NCBI RefSeq assembly: GCF_003628555.1
Contig: NZ_CP021731.1
Coordinates: 3,162,001 to 3,226,000 of the forward strand
Length of the DNA stretch: 64,000 bases
Direction of reading: 5' to 3'
Source of the DNA: Azoarcus sp. DN11
GTDB taxonomy: Bacteria > Pseudomonadota > Gammaproteobacteria > Burkholderiales > Rhodocyclaceae
Below are positions 9,183-19,255 of this stretch, in pieces. Within the stretch, counting starts at the first letter, position 1. Each line of letters begins with the position of its first letter. The notes under the pieces were generated by a model that was not told the DNA's origin, did no database searches, and worked only from the letters and a program-made list of their open reading frames with translations. The translations under genes and the position numbers were made by a program.

Positions 9183-10742
9183 ATGCCGCGGGAGCTCACC
9201 GATTACCGAGACAATGAAGAGGCGCTGCGCGCCAGCGAAGCGCGGCTGCACGAAGCGCAGGCGGTCGGCCGCATGGGCGATTGGGAGCTGGATCGCAACA
9301 CGGGCGCGATGAGCTGGTCCCCGCAGCTTTTTCGTCTGTTCGAGCGTTCGAACGCCATGGGGACGCCTGACCTGAACGAGGCGCTCGGCTACTACTCGCT
9401 CGAATCCGTGGAGCTCACGCGGGCGGCGTTCTGGGAAGCGATCGATAGCGGGAACCGCCTCGACCTCGAGCAGACCGTGCTTCTGCCGTCGGGAGCAGAG
9501 CGCTACCACGCCACGACCATCGTTCCCGTGAAAGACGGCAGCGGCAGGGTGTACAAGCTGTACGGGACAACGCAGGACATCACCGAACGCAAGCTCGCGG
9601 AACAGGAACTCCGCCGCAAGACCCACGAGATCGAGGACCTGTACCAGAACGCGCCCTGCGGTTACTACTCGCTCGACGCAAACGGGCTGATCATCCGGAT
9701 CAACGACACGCAGCTGCGCTGGCAGGGGTACGAGCGGGAGGAAGTCGTCGGCCGCATGCATGCCTCCGAACTCTTCGGCCCGGCCAGCCGCGCCTTGTTC
9801 GGGCAGGTCTTCCGCACGTTCAAGAGAATGGGCGTGCTGCACAACATGGACATGGAACTGTTGCACAAGGATGGCTCGATCCAGCCCGTTCTCATGAGTT
9901 CGACGGCGCTCTTCGATGCGCAGGGGAATTTCCTCGCCAGCCGCACGGTGCTGTCGGACAACACCGACCGCAAGCAGCTCGAGCTCGAACGCACGGCCCA
10001 CGCGACCCGCCTCGCGGAGCTTTCGCGGCACATGGTCGACGTGCAGGAAAACGAACGCCGCAAGTTCGCCTCGGCGCTGCACGACCATGCCAGCCCCAAC
10101 CTGGCCGCCCTGCAGCTCACGCTGACCAACCTCGCGCGGGCGCTGCCGCCGGTCGCGCTCTCCGAGCTCCAGCCCCTGCTCGACGACGCGCAGGCGCTGC
10201 TCCTCGACACGATCAGCGGCATCCGCGACATCTGCACCAACCTGCGCCCGGCCACGCTCGATTACGCCGGGCTGGTTCCTGCAGTGCAGGACTACGCCCA
10301 GCAGTTCAGACTGCGCACGGGGATCGACGTGCACCTCGACACCACCGGCTTCACGATGCAACTGCCTTCCAACCTCCAGTCGCTGCTCTTTCGCATCGCG
10401 CAGGAAGCCCTGACGAATTGCGCCAAGCACGCGCGCGCCAGGAACGTCCGTATCCATCTGTCGAACCGCAACACCCGCCTGCTGATGCAGGTCGCCGACG
10501 ACGGCGTGGGTTTCGATCCACGCCACCTGGGCGAGACCGGAGCGACACCGGGACTCGGCCTGATCACGATGAGGGAGCGGGCAGAATTTGCCGGCGGACG
10601 GTTTTCGCTGCGCTCGCACCCACAGTCCGGAACCGAAATCCAGGTGACGTTCGACATCGGCGCGAGCGGGGTCCTCCTCCGGCCGTTCCGGCGAGCCAGC
10701 GACTTCGCGAAACGGCAGCCACCACCCACGGACACGCAATGA
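9183..10742 (+). CDS. PAS-domain sensor histidine kinase (HisKA_3/NarX-type)
   Basis: A 519-residue soluble kinase with no membrane segments. Two PAS/PAC modules (about 20-137 ending in the PAC-like DITERK, and about 150-265) precede a HisKA_3 dimerisation domain with the phospho-acceptor region ERRKFASALHDH (His near 300). The C-terminal HATPase shows ALTNCAKHARA, DDGVGFD and GLGLITMRERAE. I chose the ATG at 9183 because the region before it (from 9018) has no family resemblance. The stop overlaps the next gene by four bases, so it forms a two-component pair with the NarL-type regulator. The signal is unknown. Confidence 0.9.
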   Translation: MPRELTDYRDNEEALRASEARLHEAQAVGRMGDWELDRNTGAMSWSPQLFRLFERSNAMGTPDLNEALGYYSLESVELTRAAFWEAIDSGNRLDLEQTVLLPSGAERYHATTIVPVKDGSGRVYKLYGTTQDITERKLAEQELRRKTHEIEDLYQNAPCGYYSLDANGLIIRINDTQLRWQGYEREEVVGRMHASELFGPASRALFGQVFRTFKRMGVLHNMDMELLHKDGSIQPVLMSSTALFDAQGNFLASRTVLSDNTDRKQLELERTAHATRLAELSRHMVDVQENERRKFASALHDHASPNLAALQLTLTNLARALPPVALSELQPLLDDAQALLLDTISGIRDICTNLRPATLDYAGLVPAVQDYAQQFRLRTGIDVHLDTTGFTMQLPSNLQSLLFRIAQEALTNCAKHARARNVRIHLSNRNTRLLMQVADDGVGFDPRHLGETGATPGLGLITMRERAEFAGGRFSLRSHPQSGTEIQVTFDIGASGVLLRPFRRASDFAKRQPPPTDTQ

Positions 10743-11395
10743 CCAACACCAAGGTACATATCGCCCTCGCGGACGATCACCGGATGTTCCTCCATGCCCT
10801 GCGCGCGCTGCTGGAGAAGGAGCCCGGCATCGACGTCGTCGGTGTCGCGGGCACCGGCGAGGAGCTGCTGGCGATCGCTGCAGACCAGCCGGTCGACATC
10901 GCCTGCGTGGACATCGGGATGCCGGCGATGAACGGCATCGAGACGACGCGGCGCCTGCTCGCGCTGCGGCCGCACATCAAGGTGATCGGCGTGTCGGCAT
11001 TTTCCGACCGCCAGTTCGTGCTCGACCTGCTCAACGCCGGCGCGCGCGGCTTCGTCACCAAGGCCGAAGCAGGCGAAGAGCTGTTGCGCGCGATCCACAC
11101 GGTGCAGCTCGGAAAGACCTACCTGTGCCCGGACGTCGCCGCGACCGTCACGAATGCGCTGCTCGACAATGTCCCACGCGACACCGCCACGCCGCGCATC
11201 ACCGCGCGCGAGCGCCAGGTGCTGCAGCTGATTGCGGAAGGGCACACCTCGGCACGCATCGCCGAACGCCTGCATCTCGCGGCCTCGACGGTCGAGGTGC
11301 ACCGCCGCAACATCATGCGCAAGCTCGATCTGCACAGCGTCGCGGAGCTGACGAAGTATGCCATCCGCAACGGCATCACGACGATTTCGGGATGA
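10739..11395 (+). CDS. NarL/FixJ-family response regulator
   Basis: A 218-residue two-domain regulator. The receiver (about 5-125) has the acidic pair D12/D13, phospho-acceptor D58 (CVDIGMP) and the K of FVTKAEAG. The LuxR-type HTH at the C-terminus reads ITARERQVLQLIAEG and ASTVEVHRRNIMRKL. The ATG at 10739 overlaps the stop of the kinase gene (ATGA), giving coupled expression with its partner. Targets are not known; the phasin gene 168 bp downstream is a candidate by position only. Confidence 0.93.
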   Translation: MTNTKVHIALADDHRMFLHALRALLEKEPGIDVVGVAGTGEELLAIAADQPVDIACVDIGMPAMNGIETTRRLLALRPHIKVIGVSAFSDRQFVLDLLNAGARGFVTKAEAGEELLRAIHTVQLGKTYLCPDVAATVTNALLDNVPRDTATPRITARERQVLQLIAEGHTSARIAERLHLAASTVEVHRRNIMRKLDLHSVAELTKYAIRNGITTISG

Positions 11396-11562
11396 GCCGG
11401 GCCACTCGTCAGAATACCGATAAACCAGTACGTAAAACACGCAGAACGATGTATGTCATACGCAATGTTTGCAACGTAGCATTCGAGTTCCCCCCCACCC
11501 TGCGCCCAGACGACAGAGATCCGACAGCGCGTGACCACACATATAGCTGAGGAGAGCTCGAC

Positions 11563-12120
11563 ATGAACAATTACGTATCCGCACAAAAATTCGCAAAGGC
11601 CACCAACGGCAACATCGAGGCCTTCCAGTCCTTCGCCGAAATCATCTTCAGTGCGACCGAACGCCTGATCGCCCTCAACATCGGCGCCGCCCGCACGGCC
11701 TGCGCCTGCGCCTCGGAGAGTGCCAGCCCGGTGGTCGATGGGGATCTGCGCGGGCAGTTCGCTTCCCGCATGAACGCCCAGGGCAAATCGCTCGAGCAAG
11801 CCGCGGAATACTTCCGCGGCATCAACGAACTGTTCCTCGAGACGCAGGGCGATATCGCAGCCTTCGGTACCCGGCAACTCAACGAACTCACGAGCGGTTT
11901 CGGTGAATTCATGGAGCAGGTCGCCCAGTCCGCGCCCGCCGGCAGCAGCGATTTCGTCGATGCGCTCAAGACTGCGATGACCAACGCCAGCGCGGCGTAT
12001 GAAAACTTCGTCAAGACCAGCCGCGACGTTGCCGAAACCAACCTCGCAGCCGCCAGCAACGCGCTTCAGCCGATGCTGACCGCGCCGGCCAGCAGCGTGA
12101 AGGGCCGCAAGGCAGCCTGA
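11563..12120 (+). CDS. Phasin family protein (PHA granule-associated)
   Basis: A 185-residue, mostly helical protein matching the phasin_2 pattern, with NIEAFQSFAEIIFSATERL near the N-terminus and EQVAQSAPAG / NASAAYENFVKTSRDVAE in the C-terminal half. Phasins coat polyhydroxyalkanoate granules. An unusual cysteine pair is seen in RTACACASES. A good ribosome site (GAGGAGAG) precedes the ATG and a strong terminator follows, so the gene is probably a single transcription unit. The 167-bp upstream gap contains GTATG-T-CATAC at about 11450-11460, a possible operator half. Confidence 0.9.
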   Translation: MNNYVSAQKFAKATNGNIEAFQSFAEIIFSATERLIALNIGAARTACACASESASPVVDGDLRGQFASRMNAQGKSLEQAAEYFRGINELFLETQGDIAAFGTRQLNELTSGFGEFMEQVAQSAPAGSSDFVDALKTAMTNASAAYENFVKTSRDVAETNLAAASNALQPMLTAPASSVKGRKAA

Positions 12121-12155
12121 CCGGCCGAGGGCGCCCAAACGCCATCGAGCTGTCG

Positions 12156-12187
12156 ACAAGGGGGCGGAAACGCCCCCTTGTCATTTC
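12156..12187 (+). terminator. Rho-independent terminator after phasin gene
   Basis: An 11-bp perfect stem ACAAGGGGGCG / CGCCCCCTTGT (12156-12166 and 12171-12181) with a GAAA tetraloop is followed by CATTTC. It begins 36 bases after the stop. Confidence 0.85.
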
Positions 12188-12349
12188 TACCGTACCGCAC
12201 CATCAGCCCAGCGTTGCCCCCGGCGCTCGAGCTTCGGCGCCCGATGCGGAATGTCGGCTCATGCGGCGGGGCGTCTCGCCGTCCATTTAGCTTGACTTAA
12301 AATCGTTTTACTTCCACTCTTTTGGATATTCCGCCGCCACTTCGACAGA

Positions 12350-13591
12350 ATGTCCATGAAGACCCTCGACAGCCCGACTGCGCTGGCGCTTCTTGCAGGT
12401 TGCCTCGCGTCGGCCCAGGTCGGCAAGGTACCCCCCGCACTCGCCGCGATTCGCGAACAGCTCGGGGTGAACCTCATCCACGCCGGCTGGATCGCGACGG
12501 CCATCAACGCCGCAGCCGCAATGTTTGGCGTGGCCGTAGGCCTCGCGCTCGCACGCCTGGGCGCTGAACGCGGGCTGCTGACGGGGTTGCTGCTGATGGG
12601 CATCGGTTCCGCGCTCGGGGCCGCCGCCCCGGACGGCCTGACGCTGATTGCGTCGCGCGCCTGCGAAGGCGCGGGTTTCGTGCTGGTCGTCGTCGCCGCC
12701 CCCTCGCTCCTCGCCGCCGCCGCGGCCGATGACCCCGCACGCCGGCGGCGCCTGCTGACCCTGTGGAGCTGCTACATGCCGACCGGCATGGGATTGATGA
12801 TGGCCGTGGCGCCGCTGCTCCTCCAGCGCTACGGATGGCGCGGACTGTGGGCTGCGAATGCCGTGGCAGTCGCGGCCAGCCTTCTCGCGGCCGTGCTGCT
12901 GCATCGTCGCCTCGCCGAACGCGCCGGCCCGCGCCCGCCGCCGCTGCAGATATTCACGCGCGCACGTCTCACCCAGCCGGCCTTCTGGCTCATGGGTGCG
13001 TGCTTCGGGAGCTATGCGGCGACATGGTTCATGATCGCCACCTGGCTGCCCTCGTTTGCGGTCGAGCACATGGGCTACACGGCCGAGCACGCGACCTGGC
13101 TCACCGCGGTGGCCGTCGGCGGCAACATCCTCGGCAACCTGACTACCGGGCACTTGCTCGCACGAGGCGTTCCGCGCTGGACGCTACAGTTGGGCGTCAT
13201 GGTGATGATGGGCGGGCTGGGCTGGTTCGTGTTCACGGCGGGCTACGATCCGCTGCTGCGGTCGGTCGCGGCGGTCGTCGCCTGCAGCGCCGGCGGCCTG
13301 CTGCCTGCGGCCGTCATGGGCGGAATTCCGCTGCATGCGCGCTCGCCGGCCGACATCGCGATCGGCAACGGCATCCTGATGCAGTGTTCGAACCTCGGGA
13401 CTTTCGTCGGCGTACCGGCGATTGCCGCGCTCGCGACCGCTCTCGGGGGATGGGATGGCGGCCGCTGGCTGATTCCCCTGCTCGCGGGCGTCGGCGTGGC
13501 CGCGGCCTGGGCATTCCGGGGAGTCGAACGCCGGCACGATGTGAATGCGGCCACCGGGTCGCCTGCGGCCACCCTGGTCGAGCAGACTTAG
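12350..13591 (+). CDS. MFS transporter
   Basis: A 413-residue inner-membrane protein with about 12 hydrophobic segments and a central loop, typical of the major facilitator superfamily (YbfB/CynX-like size). The segments start with ALALLAGCLASAQVGKVPPA. A basic loop at the usual position after TM2 (ALARLGAERGLL) fits the superfamily. The substrate cannot be told. It ends ten bases before the convergent gene at 13601. Position near the phenol regulator may be accidental. Confidence 0.85.
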   Translation: MSMKTLDSPTALALLAGCLASAQVGKVPPALAAIREQLGVNLIHAGWIATAINAAAAMFGVAVGLALARLGAERGLLTGLLLMGIGSALGAAAPDGLTLIASRACEGAGFVLVVVAAPSLLAAAAADDPARRRRLLTLWSCYMPTGMGLMMAVAPLLLQRYGWRGLWAANAVAVAASLLAAVLLHRRLAERAGPRPPPLQIFTRARLTQPAFWLMGACFGSYAATWFMIATWLPSFAVEHMGYTAEHATWLTAVAVGGNILGNLTTGHLLARGVPRWTLQLGVMVMMGGLGWFVFTAGYDPLLRSVAAVVACSAGGLLPAAVMGGIPLHARSPADIAIGNGILMQCSNLGTFVGVPAIAALATALGGWDGGRWLIPLLAGVGVAAAWAFRGVERRHDVNAATGSPAATLVEQT

Positions 13592-13600
13592 GGCTTGCCC

Positions 13601-14068
13601 CTACGCCGGGGCACTGCAGTCGACCGCTTCGCGGTGTCCGAACCCGGCCGAGTTGTCGATGAAGTACAGGTGCTCGGGCTCGAAGCGGTACCAGCGCACC
13701 TTTGCGAACGCCTTCACGATGGCCGCGGGGGCCTGCGCGAGCTTGCCGACGATCGGGAATTTCGCCCCGTAGAGTTCGCGAGCCCGTTTTTCCTCCTCGC
13801 CGGCGATCTCGGCGGCCCGCCCTTCGGCCTGGATGCCCTTGATCTGCGGCCAGTCTGCGCAGTCCTCCTGGATCGTGACGGCGATCCGGGTGTCGTGCGC
13901 GATGTTGCGGCTGTGGCGCGAGGTCGGCGCGGAGAGGAAGTACAGCCGCAAGCCGTCGTTCACGTAGAAGACCGCGGCGGCCCATACCCCGCCCTCGCCA
14001 AGCGACGCGAGGGTCATCGCATGATGCGCCTGCAGGTAGGCGAGCACTTTCGCCCGCGATTCGCTCAT
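13601..14068 (-). CDS. Pyridoxamine 5'-phosphate oxidase-like FMN-binding protein
   Basis: A 155-residue split-barrel flavin-binding protein of the YhbP/PNPOx-like type. The core reads MTLASLGEGGVWAAAVFYV, followed by LRLYFLSAPTSRHSRNI and the barrel strand IKGIQAEGRAAEI. The ATG at 14068 overlaps the stop of the sigma54 regulator (ATGA), so it is translated with it. The reaction is unknown; binding of FMN or F420-like cofactor is the family expectation. Its coupling to the phenol regulator is notable because a second, different split-barrel protein lies in the phenol operon (26882). Confidence 0.85.
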   Translation of the reverse strand: MSESRAKVLAYLQAHHAMTLASLGEGGVWAAAVFYVNDGLRLYFLSAPTSRHSRNIAHDTRIAVTIQEDCADWPQIKGIQAEGRAAEIAGEEEKRARELYGAKFPIVGKLAQAPAAIVKAFAKVRWYRFEPEHLYFIDNSAGFGHREAVDCSAPA

Positions 14069-15813
14069 GTCGGCCCCGGGTCGCGCGTTTCGCGCGGCAT
14101 TTCGCCGGCCGCGCCGTCGCGCGCGACGGACTCCTCGTGCAGGCGTTTCAGGCGGTAGGCGAGCTGCGGGCGCGTGATGCCGAGCATGCGTGCCGCCCAC
14201 GAGAGGTTGCCGCGAGCCTTGTCCATCGCGGCTTCGAGCAGCATCGCCTCGACCTCGTCGAGGGTCATCGCACCGTCGCACACGGCCTCGCACAGGGCGC
14301 GACCGGCGTGGGGACCGGCGATGTCCAGCTTGCCGTCGGAGTCGAGGCCCAGTTCCTGCACCTCGTCGTCGCTGCGCGACAGGAAGAGATGCTCGATCTC
14401 GATGCGCCCCCCCTGTGGGGCGAGAATCACGCCACGTTCGACGGTGTTCTGCAGCTCGCGGATGTTGCCCGGCCAGGCGTAACCGACCAGCGCCTTCTTC
14501 GCCTTGTCGGTGAAGCCGAGCAGCTTCTTGCCGTTGATCGCCGAGTATTTTTCGAGGAAATGCTTCGCCAGCGGCGAGATATCGTCACGCCGTTCGCGCA
14601 GCGCCGGAATGTTGATCTGGAAGGCATTGAGGCGGTAGTAGAGGTCGGCGCGGAAGCGCCCTTCCTTGACCAGCTGCGCGAGGCCGGCGTTGGTCGCGGC
14701 GACGAGGCGGACGTTGATCTTGCGCAGCCTGTCATCACCGAGGCGCTCGACTTCGCCTTCCTGCAACACGCGCAGCAGCTTGCTCTGCGCGGTGAGCGGC
14801 AGGTCGCCGACCTCGTCGAGGAAGAGCGTGCCACCGTCGGCCCGCTCGAAGCGCCCCGGGCGCGATACCTGCGCGCCGGTGTAGGCGCCCTTCTCGACCC
14901 CGAAGAGCTCGGATTCGACGAGGTCGTGCGGGATCGCAGCGCAGTTGATCGCCACGAGCGGCTTGTCGCGGCGGTTGCTCATCTCGTGCAGCGCGCGGGC
15001 GAAGAGTTCCTTGCCGACGCCCGTCTCGCCCAGCAGCAGGACGGTGATCTGCCCGCTCGCGGCCTGCTTGAGCAGGTCCAGCGCATGCCGGAAGCCGGGC
15101 GAATGGCCGATCATGTCGGCCGGGAGGTTTTCCTTCTCGGCGATCGTCGAGCGCAGCTGCACGATCTGGGTCTGCAGGTCGATGAGCTGGTCGGCGATCG
15201 GATCGGGCGCGAAGTAGCGCATATGCTCGTCGGCGTCCTCCCATTCCTCGATCGGCTTGCCGACGATGCGACAGCTTTCGTCGCCCATCCCGGCGCATTC
15301 GACTTCCTTGTACAGGATCTGGCGCCCCATGAAGGCCGAGGAGTAGCCGCAGGCGTAACCGATCTGCGTCCAGCACACGGGCTCGTTGTGGATGCCGAAC
15401 TGTCGCCGGTGCGACTGCCCCTCCCACGAGTTGATCCAGCGGAATTCACAGTGGAAAGTCCCGGCCTCGCGATCGACTTCGACGCGGATCGGGATCACGC
15501 CGACGATGCCTTCGAGCGAGTGCAGTTGCGGGCCGGTCATGAAGGCGTCGACCTCGCTGAGTTCGGGCATGCGCGTGCGCACGAGTTCGGCGTCGCGCAC
15601 CCCGGAGGCGTAGCCCATGCGCAGCAGCAGGCCGCGCGCCCGGGTCATTCCGAGCGTGTCGATCAGTTCCTTGCGCAGCGAGGCCTGTGCCTCGGCGTGC
15701 ACGAGCAGCATGCGGTGCTCGTGCAGCCAGATCTGGCCGGTTTCGGCGCAGAAATGGACTCGCGAGCGCAGGTCGTCCGCCGCGACGCGCGCCTTGGAAT
15801 GGGCCCTGGTCAT
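14065..15813 (-). CDS. Phenol-responsive sigma54-dependent activator (DmpR/MopR/XylR type)
   Basis: A 582-residue activator. The N-terminal XylR_N/V4R sensor spans about 20-205, the AAA+ domain about 233-460 and a Fis-type HTH about 520-560 ([18 protein letters not shown]). Walker A is GETGVGKE (262-269); the sigma54-contacting loop reads GAYTGA. The phenol-pocket residues of MopR (H106, W134) align with H98 and W126 here. The MopR zinc ligands (C155, E178, C181, C189) align with C147, E170, C173 and C181 with exactly kept spacing. It should therefore bind phenol and open the sigma54 promoter at 16173. It is transcribed away from the pps-ppc operon and overlaps a flavin-protein gene at its end. 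Confidence 0.95.
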   Translation of the reverse strand: MTRAHSKARVAADDLRSRVHFCAETGQIWLHEHRMLLVHAEAQASLRKELIDTLGMTRARGLLLRMGYASGVRDAELVRTRMPELSEVDAFMTGPQLHSLEGIVGVIPIRVEVDREAGTFHCEFRWINSWEGQSHRRQFGIHNEPVCWTQIGYACGYSSAFMGRQILYKEVECAGMGDESCRIVGKPIEEWEDADEHMRYFAPDPIADQLIDLQTQIVQLRSTIAEKENLPADMIGHSPGFRHALDLLKQAASGQITVLLLGETGVGKELFARALHEMSNRRDKPLVAINCAAIPHDLVESELFGVEKGAYTGAQVSRPGRFERADGGTLFLDEVGDLPLTAQSKLLRVLQEGEVERLGDDRLRKINVRLVAATNAGLAQLVKEGRFRADLYYRLNAFQINIPALRERRDDISPLAKHFLEKYSAINGKKLLGFTDKAKKALVGYAWPGNIRELQNTVERGVILAPQGGRIEIEHLFLSRSDDEVQELGLDSDGKLDIAGPHAGRALCEAVCDGAMTLDEVEAMLLEAAMDKARGNLSWAARMLGITRPQLAYRLKRLHEESVARDGAAGEMPRETRDPGPT

Positions 15814-15827
15814 TGCCTGGTCCTCAT
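15810..15827 (-). CDS. Possible five-codon leader ORF overlapping the regulator start
   Basis: On the minus strand ATG AGG ACC AGG CAA TGA (15827-15810) encodes MRTRQ. It has the strongest ribosome site of the region, AGGAGGAG at 15833-15840, five bases upstream. Its TGA overlaps the regulator ATG (15813). Ribosomes loaded here could reinitiate on the regulator, or AGGA within the mini-ORF may load them directly. It could tune regulator amount. Confidence 0.35.
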   Translation of the reverse strand: MRTRQ

Positions 15828-15942
15828 GCTGTCTCCTCCTAGAGCGCTCGTTCTACGCGCCGTCCCTGACCGCCGTATTGACCCAAATCAAACGATTTGA
15901 AGTCGTGCTTTTTGCTTGCAATTTCCCGCACTCGGGAGCCGG

Positions 15943-15958
15943 TTCACCAAATGATCAA
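15943..15958. promoter_or_regulatory. Upstream activator site 1 for the sigma54 activator
   Basis: TTCACCAAATGATCAA, read on the minus strand as TTGATCATTTGGTGAA, closely resembles the TTGATCAATTGATCAA-like sites of DmpR/XylR-type activators. It is one of two copies exactly 41 bp apart, about four helical turns. It lies about 250 bp before the predicted transcription start. Confidence 0.75.
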
Positions 15959-15983
15959 ACGGCCTGTCGACGCCCCAAAAAGC

Positions 15984-15999
15984 TTCATCAAATGATCAA
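15984..15999. promoter_or_regulatory. Upstream activator site 2 for the sigma54 activator
   Basis: TTCATCAAATGATCAA differs from site 1 at a single base (15/16 identical) and is closer to a full inverted repeat. The pair places two activator dimers on one face of the helix about 210-250 bp before the start. A T-rich tract at about 16064-16071 lies between the sites and the promoter and could assist bending. Confidence 0.75.
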
Positions 16000-16172
16000 G
16001 CGCCGGCATTGCACGTGACCGCGCATCCCGCGCGCGGCAAGCGTTTTCGCAGGTTTCCGAAAGATTTTTTTCCGCAACTGCGTCATGGGCCCGACGGCCT
16101 TGTGCCGCGGTCTCCGCCGCCCCGCACAGCACCCTCCTGGCATGCAACGTTGCTGCATTGCGTCAGCGTCTG

Positions 16173-16189
16173 CTGGCACAGCGGTTGCG
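16173..16189 (+). promoter_or_regulatory. Sigma54 (-24/-12) promoter of the phenol operon
   Basis: CTGGCACA-GCGG-TTGCG matches the consensus YTGGCACR-N4-TTGCW with the invariant GG and GC at proper spacing; only the last base departs. Transcription should begin near 16200, leaving a leader of about 65 bases before ppsA. With the two upstream sites and the divergent regulator it completes a standard phenol-inducible control region in the 452-bp gap 15814-16265. A further inverted repeat TCAAA-CGA-TTTGA (15888-15900) is nearer the regulator and may serve its own promoter. Confidence 0.9.
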
Positions 16190-16265
16190 ATGGATGTTCC
16201 GCAACCGGTCGCAAAACGAGTCCGGCCAAATCCAAAAAACGACACAGCACGAGGGGACACAAAAC

Positions 16266-18101
16266 ATGAAGTTTCCTGTTCCGCACGACGTGAAGGGCAA
16301 GACGATCCCGGGCACCGAAGGCTGGGAGCTGATGTATCCGTACCACTACCAGTTCGTCACCGACGATCCCGAGCGCAACCAGTACGAGAAGGACACGTTC
16401 TGGTTCTACGACGGCCTGCATTACCCCGAGCCGCTCTATCCCTTCGACACGATCTGGGACGAGGCCTGGTACCTCGCGCTGTCGCAGTTCAACAACCGCA
16501 TCTTCCAGGTGCCGCCGGTGCGCGGCGTCGATCACCGCATCATCAACGGCTACGTCTATATCTCGCCGGTGCCGGTGAAGAACCCCGACGAGATCGGGCA
16601 GCGCGTGCCCAACTTCATGGAGCGTGCCGGTTACTACTACAAGAACTGGGACGAGCTCGAGGCGAAGTGGAAGACCAAGATGGAGGGCACGATCGCCGAG
16701 CTCGAGGCGCTGCCGATCCCGCGCCTGCCGGAGGTCGAGGACCTGAAGGTGGTGACCGACGGCGTCGGCGAATCGACCGCCTACCACCTGATCAAGAACT
16801 ACGACGACCTGATCAACCTCGGCATCCGCTGCTGGCAGTACCACTTCGAGTTCCTGAACCTGGGCTACGCGGCCTACGTGTTCTTCATGGACTTCACGCA
16901 GAAGCTGTTCCCGAGCATCCCGCTGCAGCGCGTGACGCAGATGATCTCGGGCATCGACGTGATCATGTACAAGTCCGACGACGAGCTGAAGGCGCTGGCG
17001 AAGAAGGCCGTCGCGCTCGAAGTCGATGACGTCGTGACCGCACACCGCGAGTGGGCGGACGTGAAGGCGGCGCTCGCCGGGCAGCGCCACGGTGACGAGT
17101 GGCTCGCGGCCTTCGAGAAGGCGCGTTACCCGTGGTTCAACATCTCGTCCGGCACGGGCTGGTTCCATACGGACCGCAGCTGGAACGACAACCTGAACCT
17201 GCCGCTGGACGGCATCCAGACCTACATCCAGAAGCTGCGCGACGGCCAGGAGATCGACCGCCCGATGGAGGCCGTGCGCGCCGAGCGCGACCGCGTCACC
17301 GCCGAGTATCGCGACCTGATCGACAACGACCAGGACCGCAAGCAGTTCGACGAGCTGCTCGGCTGCGCCCGCACGGTGTTCCCGTACGTCGAGAACCACC
17401 TGTTCTACGTCGAGCATTGGTTCCACTCGGTGTTCTGGAACAAGATGCGCGAAGTTGCCGCGATCATGCAGGAACATGGCCTGATCGCCGAGATCGAGGA
17501 TATCTGGTACCTGCGCCGCGACGAGATCAAGCAGGCGCTGTGGGACATCGTCACCGCGTGGGCGACCGGTGTCACTCCGCGCGGCACGAAGACCTGGCCG
17601 GCCGAGATCGAGTGGCGCAAGGGCGTGATGCAGAAGTTCCGCGAGTGGGCGCCGCCGCCGGCGATCGGCATCGCGCCGGAGGTGATCCAGGAGCCCTTCA
17701 CGATCGTGCTGTGGGGCGTCACGAACAGTTCGCTGTCGGCCTGGGCCTCCGTTCAGGAAGTCGCCGACCCCGACAGCATCACCGAGCTGAAGGGCTTCCC
17801 GGCGAGCCCGGGCACCGTCGAAGGCAGGGCGCGCGTGTGCCGCAGCGCGGAGGAGATCCGCGACCTGCAGGAGGGCGAGATCCTCGTCGCCCCGACGACC
17901 TCGCCGTCCTGGGCACCCGCGTTCGCGAAGATCAAGGCCTGCATCACCGACGTCGGCGGCGTGATGAGCCACGCGGCGATCGTGTGCCGCGAGTACGGCA
18001 TGCCGGCGGTCGTCGGCACCGGCCATTCCACCCGCGTGATCAAGACCGGCATGACGCTGCGCGTCGATGGTTCGACCGGCCTGGTCACGATCGTCCAGTG
18101 A
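16266..18101 (+). CDS. ppsA: Phenylphosphate synthase subunit 1 (phosphohistidine subunit)
   Basis: A 611-residue protein, first of the phenol operon. With PpsB it phosphorylates phenol to phenylphosphate, ATP giving AMP and Pi, by a PEP-synthase-like mechanism. The C-terminus (about 525-611) is a PEP-utilising mobile domain with the swivelling histidine in GGVMSHAAIVCREYG. Counting from the end, this histidine is residue 569, the number reported for the phosphorylated His in Thauera aromatica. The central part (about 60-500) is the phenol-binding part unique to this family. The ATG at 16266 gives the known size of about 70 kDa; in-frame upstream codons lie before the likely transcription start. 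Confidence 0.97.
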   Translation: MKFPVPHDVKGKTIPGTEGWELMYPYHYQFVTDDPERNQYEKDTFWFYDGLHYPEPLYPFDTIWDEAWYLALSQFNNRIFQVPPVRGVDHRIINGYVYISPVPVKNPDEIGQRVPNFMERAGYYYKNWDELEAKWKTKMEGTIAELEALPIPRLPEVEDLKVVTDGVGESTAYHLIKNYDDLINLGIRCWQYHFEFLNLGYAAYVFFMDFTQKLFPSIPLQRVTQMISGIDVIMYKSDDELKALAKKAVALEVDDVVTAHREWADVKAALAGQRHGDEWLAAFEKARYPWFNISSGTGWFHTDRSWNDNLNLPLDGIQTYIQKLRDGQEIDRPMEAVRAERDRVTAEYRDLIDNDQDRKQFDELLGCARTVFPYVENHLFYVEHWFHSVFWNKMREVAAIMQEHGLIAEIEDIWYLRRDEIKQALWDIVTAWATGVTPRGTKTWPAEIEWRKGVMQKFREWAPPPAIGIAPEVIQEPFTIVLWGVTNSSLSAWASVQEVADPDSITELKGFPASPGTVEGRARVCRSAEEIRDLQEGEILVAPTTSPSWAPAFAKIKACITDVGGVMSHAAIVCREYGMPAVVGTGHSTRVIKTGMTLRVDGSTGLVTIVQ

Positions 18102-18114
18102 AGGGGAAACCAAG

Positions 18115-19242
<1,128 letters not shown>

Positions 19243-19255
19243 AGAGGAGATCAAC

